Source: Penicillium oxalicum
Taxonomy: Eukaryota; Ascomycota; Eurotiomycetes; Eurotiales; Aspergillaceae
NCBI RefSeq assembly: GCF_001723175.1
Contig: NC_064655.1
Location: forward strand, 434,001-498,000
Direction: 5' to 3'
Length of the DNA: 64,000 nt
Positions 60,620 to 64,000 of this stretch are shown piece after piece. How positions within the stretch are numbered: the stretch's first letter is position 1; every line of letters starts with the position of its first letter. The position numbers and the translations under genes are program-made. The notes beneath the pieces are model-generated. The model was not told where the DNA came from and did no database searches. It saw nothing but the letters and a program-made list of their open reading frames with translations.

Positions 60620-63600
60620 TCATCGCTCCCTTGCCATTCGAGCACCATTGACGCTAGATTTGTCAGACAGCCACCCACTCTCTATGTCTTCCATCATGTT
60701 GTCAAGCTGTCGCATATGGGGTCGATTTTCGTGGTAGTGAGCAGGGGCCTCAAAGCCACCGGGGTCACTGCTGTGGGTAGAGCCGACCCAACTATCCGGA
60801 CGCGAAGCGAATCTGGTCTGATATTGGGTTGCATGGCGCGGTTGCGCAAGACTCGAAGAATGACCAAAGTCACTCAAACCCTCAAAGGGGTTCTTCACCC
60901 CGGCGTTCAGAGCAGCAAGAAGTGCTGCCTGTAAAACCTGATTCTGACGCTCGAGATTGGCGACTCGATCTTCGAGGTAGTGCGCCATCTGACTGGACCC
61001 CGGCTGAGTCCAATGGGAGCTGCGGGATTCACGAGACCGACGAGTGGAGTGAGAGTAGTTTGATTGAGGGGAAGTGGCAGTCCTTTCCAGAGTACTGCTT
61101 GTGCGACCCTGCGGGGTTTGAGATCGAATGGACTGGGGATAGCGTGGTCGACTATGGCTGGGTCTGGCGTCCACGGTGGCATAACCATGATGAAGGGAGG
61201 TCAGGAGTCGGGAAGACTTCTCTGCTGCACGACGAGCTCTTGTCGCTTCTGCGTTCGGTCCAAATCCCTCATCATCGGAAGATGGCAACGGCGACTCAGA
61301 ATGGCTGGGCTCGGCCGATTCGGGTATACTTTCGTGTCGTAGGCTGCTGTGAGAGCTGTTACTCCGAGAGATCATAGACCTTCTGCGATGGCTGGCAATA
61401 TGGTGCAGATCAACCCCCTGGAGGATTCGTCCGCTGGCCAGTTCAGAAGCCGTTTTGTTTTTGCTACTGCTGGGGCGGTCCGGAAGAGACTGTGAAGGAG
61501 GATCCGACGGCAAAACTGCAGTAGGTGGTGGTGAAGGTAGCCCAAATGGAAGGTTGCTTCGATCCATACGCGCGCTTGCCGAGTCGATTTCAAGTTTTTT
61601 ACGAGTGGAACGCTTGCGACCAGTGTCGGCCTCGGTCGTCCGTCCCAGCAACGGAGAATCAGCCAGGGCTGCGCCCTCAGGCTCATTGTAGCCTGCACTG
61701 TCTCGAGGCTCTTGCACACGCGGGATACGAATGCTTGGGGCTCGTTGCCGTGCTGCGTTCTGCTGTGGGAATGTTGATACTGAGATGTCTTGGATATATG
61801 CAGAGCTAGGGCTTTCCGGGTCCGCTCCAGACCCTGTCTCAGGTTCACTTCGGCTGTTCAAAACAGCCGAAGATGGTGAATCCGGCACCGATACAGGTAG
61901 TTCCTTCTCGGTATCGATTGCGTGAGTTTCCTCTGTCATTGAACAAGAATGAAGAGGTGTAGACTCTAGAGCCTTGAGTCCTGTTCGAGCAATCTGAGCC
62001 GTTGGAAGACATTGTGACTCGGGAATGGCTGGAGGCGCGCGACCAGGCTGAGGTAACGATGGCAGAGGTCGCGTGGGCGCCGGCATAGGGAAAGACTGGA
62101 GAGTCCCCATTGTTGCTTGCGAAGAAAGCAGGCTTTTGTTCATGTTGTGTTCCTTACTGATCGACGAGGGGAGCTGAGTCTCATTTGATGTTGAGCCGAC
62201 TGTCGACCTCACAGTAGCCCCAGACACGCTTCGTCCCCCATTCTCCTCGTGTACCTCGGATGAAATATCTCGCAGTCTTGCGTTCACGGACTTCCCATCT
62301 GATACCGACTGATTGGACAGCGAGTTCACAGACGATGGGAGACGAGGCGACTTTTTGCTTGGAGCTACTGGCAAAGCATTCCACGAGTTTTTGCTAGAGA
62401 GGCGTGGAGGCGCCACGGCGGGAAAGAGTTTCAGCGAAGGGGGTAGACCTGAGCTCCCGGATGAGCCCAAAGCAGTTTTATCAGAAGCTTGAACAGGCTT
62501 GCTGGTATTCGCGTTGGATGGCTCGATTTTGATGCTGCCCGAGACGGAAGAAATTGACGATGCTCCTGTTTGGCGCTCATCCAGACCAAGCTTCGGCTTT
62601 CGAGATGGAGACTTGATATCAGGATCGAGAATCAATCTGTTGGAACTATTAGACGTGGAAGTAGAAGCTTGCCGGTCATGTCCATGAGGAGAGGCGCTGC
62701 CGTGAGTCGCAGTCGTGGACATGGGCGATGACAGAGGATTGGAGTTCTCGGGACGAGCATAGGCAGAGGATCCTGGTGGAGGTACAGACGATGCGGAATA
62801 AGATGAGCCATAATGCCCATTCCGAGTTGGGATGGTACTCGAAGATGGCGGCTGGTAGGGCGGAGGCGATACATCTTCCTCGTGCTTGGACAAGGACACC
62901 GCCACGTCGACCATCGATCCAAAGTCACTCAAGTTGAGCGACGCCAGGTGCTGCTTGAACTCGGAAGAGCCTCTCTTTGAATCGGTCTCGAGCCATGGCT
63001 GCCCAATGGTCTCCACGTCCTGCTTCTTCGACTTGGAGAATGTTCTTTCCAAACTGTTCCTTGAACTAGTACTAGTTTTGGACGACCGTGTGCTCTTCGG
63101 TTTAGGGGCTGCAAGCAGGAACCCTTCCCGCTGAAGTGCTTCGATCTGGCGCTGGCTCTCATTTAACTTCGACTTTGTGAAGGGATCCTTCTTGTGGCGT
63201 TGGGTAAACTGAAGGAATCGACGGCGTAACGGCTTCGTTTCCTTCGTCGGCTCAATTGGGGCTTCAACCGACTCCATTGTCTCGGTGACGATTGGTAAAG
63301 CTGTGGTGCTTTCTGGGGAGGTTGGAATCCGCACAGGAACTGCACGGGTAGGGGGCTCATCTTCACTTGTCTGGAAGAAGCGCACTAGATCTGAAAGACT
63401 TTCATTGCGGGATGGCCTTTCGGCCATTCCTGCTGAGCGAGCCTGTGGCCGTGGAGGGGATGCTTGCGGCCTTGAAAGATCTACTGCACCCAGCGGAATT
63501 GTGCTCTCAGGATCAGAGATTGAAGAACGCATGCTAGACTTCTTGCGGTTTGCCTTAGACGAGCGTAGGCTAGGCCGGTAGGTGGGAACGATTGGACCGG

Positions 63601-63640
63601 GTGCGATGGCACTCTCGCGTGTTGTACTCCAATGATGCAT
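60620..63640 (-). CDS. large disordered fungal protein with C-terminal coiled coil (1006 aa)
   Basis: A single open frame of 1006 codons from a true ATG (MHHWSTTRESA). I do not recognise a catalytic domain. Most of it is Ser/Pro/Thr-rich and predicted disordered, with many S/TP sites and basic patches (for example near KANRKKSSMRSS and RRSTRKKLEI), suggesting phosphorylation control. Two segments look ordered: residues about 140-170, which contain the basic KPLRRRFLQFTQRHKKDPFT, and a short coiled coil near residue 925, HYLEDRVANLERQNQVLQAA, followed by LLAALNAGVKNPFEG. The short conserved-looking motif LASLNLSDFGSMVDVAVSLS lies near residue 240. No signal peptide or membrane span. The composition resembles fungal cell-polarity or cytoskeletal scaffolds, but that is only an impression. 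An upstream exon cannot be excluded. Confidence 0.82.
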   Translation of the reverse strand: MHHWSTTRESAIAPGPIVPTYRPSLRSSKANRKKSSMRSSISDPESTIPLGAVDLSRPQASPPRPQARSAGMAERPSRNESLSDLVRFFQTSEDEPPTRAVPVRIPTSPESTTALPIVTETMESVEAPIEPTKETKPLRRRFLQFTQRHKKDPFTKSKLNESQRQIEALQREGFLLAAPKPKSTRSSKTSTSSRNSLERTFSKSKKQDVETIGQPWLETDSKRGSSEFKQHLASLNLSDFGSMVDVAVSLSKHEEDVSPPPYQPPSSSTIPTRNGHYGSSYSASSVPPPGSSAYARPENSNPLSSPMSTTATHGSASPHGHDRQASTSTSNSSNRLILDPDIKSPSRKPKLGLDERQTGASSISSVSGSIKIEPSNANTSKPVQASDKTALGSSGSSGLPPSLKLFPAVAPPRLSSKNSWNALPVAPSKKSPRLPSSVNSLSNQSVSDGKSVNARLRDISSEVHEENGGRSVSGATVRSTVGSTSNETQLPSSISKEHNMNKSLLSSQATMGTLQSFPMPAPTRPLPSLPQPGRAPPAIPESQCLPTAQIARTGLKALESTPLHSCSMTEETHAIDTEKELPVSVPDSPSSAVLNSRSEPETGSGADPESPSSAYIQDISVSTFPQQNAARQRAPSIRIPRVQEPRDSAGYNEPEGAALADSPLLGRTTEADTGRKRSTRKKLEIDSASARMDRSNLPFGLPSPPPTAVLPSDPPSQSLPDRPSSSKNKTASELASGRILQGVDLHHIASHRRRSMISRSNSSHSSLRHESIPESAEPSHSESPLPSSDDEGFGPNAEATRARRAAEKSSRLLTSLHHGYATVDARPSHSRPRYPQSIRSQTPQGRTSSTLERTATSPQSNYSHSTRRSRESRSSHWTQPGSSQMAHYLEDRVANLERQNQVLQAALLAALNAGVKNPFEGLSDFGHSSSLAQPRHATQYQTRFASRPDSWVGSTHSSDPGGFEAPAHYHENRPHMRQLDNMMEDIESGWLSDKSSVNGARMARER
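61848..61872. repeat. inverted repeat (11-bp arms) inside the 1006-aa gene
   Basis: CTTCGGCTGTT and AACAGCCGAAG are exact reverse complements with a three-base loop. The repeat is within coding sequence, in the Ser-rich part around SSAVLNSRSE. Confidence 0.8.
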
Positions 63641-64000
63641 GAATGCATCAGATGGTCAACTCTTCACTCGGTCACTGTGTATTCACAAGGTGCCGTCATT
63701 GGATCTTTGTCACGTTGGAAAAAGGAGAACCTCAAGTGACGACCAGGAGGTCTATTGAAGTACCTGGCGGGCGGAGTCAACAATCCAGCTCATTTCGGAG
63801 AGTCAGCTTGACGGAACCAGAGCAATAGCCTCACCTCAGCCACGCAGGAACCCGTTCCACAAATTCGGGACTTTAGAAGCGACAGACACCGACGCATGAA
63901 CATCAGCCTTCGGAGACTAATTGCTCCCCTGAGCCGCCGCATACAAAGATGATGGATGTGGCGGTGTTTGCGGAAAGTAGGGCGAACTGCTACGCACCAA
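63641..64000. other. right edge, promoter side of the 1006-aa gene
   Basis: Only the upstream region of the minus-strand gene is visible. No additional gene or exon could be supported before the window ends. Confidence 0.45.

Overview
The window looks like nuclear DNA of a filamentous ascomycete, most likely a eurotiomycete of the Aspergillus/Penicillium type. Genes are on both strands, have short GT-AG introns (about 55-200 bp) and are widely spaced. The recognisable proteins are fungal: a full-length AreA-type GATA factor ending in EWEWLTMSL, a Zn2Cys6 regulator, an Ipi1 ribosome-biogenesis factor, a Fur-type NCS1 permease and a Pho80/Pcl-type cyclin. The genus is not proven by the sequence alone. 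I saw no prokaryotic operon, CRISPR array, rRNA, convincing tRNA or intact transposon.

Layout: 1-6.2 kb has no supported gene. 6.18-7.20 kb is a four-exon dienelactone hydrolase (+). 7.90-11.08 kb is a two-exon, 1040-residue fungal protein of unknown function (+). A gene-poor stretch runs to about 20.4 kb and leads into a Zn2Cys6 transcription factor (21.40-22.84 kb, +) with a pyrimidine-rich leader and a short uORF. A second gene-poor stretch of about 10 kb precedes areA (33.85-36.68 kb, +), which has a CT-rich leader, two possible uORFs and a 35-base C tract just after its stop.

38.3-39.0 kb holds a candidate small five-exon gene (+), followed by ipi1 (39.66-40.85 kb, +). Convergent to ipi1 is a three-exon Fur-type nucleobase/allantoin permease (41.64-43.60 kb, -), whose upstream 520 bp carry five HGATAR sites. 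Then come a secreted CREG-like flavin-barrel protein (45.47-46.41 kb, -), a Pcl-type cyclin (48.49-50.68 kb, -), a 5 kb gene-poor stretch, a seven-exon class-V PLP enzyme of the cysteine-desulfurase-like group (56.02-57.98 kb, -), a roadblock-domain protein (58.74-59.44 kb, -) and a 1006-residue disordered fungal protein with a C-terminal coiled coil (60.62-63.64 kb, -).

The genes do not form an obvious pathway cluster. The one functional link I can argue for is areA with the Fur permease about 5 kb away: AreA acts at GATA sites and NCS1 permeases are typical nitrogen-repressible targets. I did not find strong evidence of a new molecular system. The best leads are the unknown 1040-residue protein, the unannotated-looking small spliced gene, and the two large deserts bracketing the Zn2Cys6 regulator. 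Exon borders were placed by eye from splice signals and reading frame, without transcript data.
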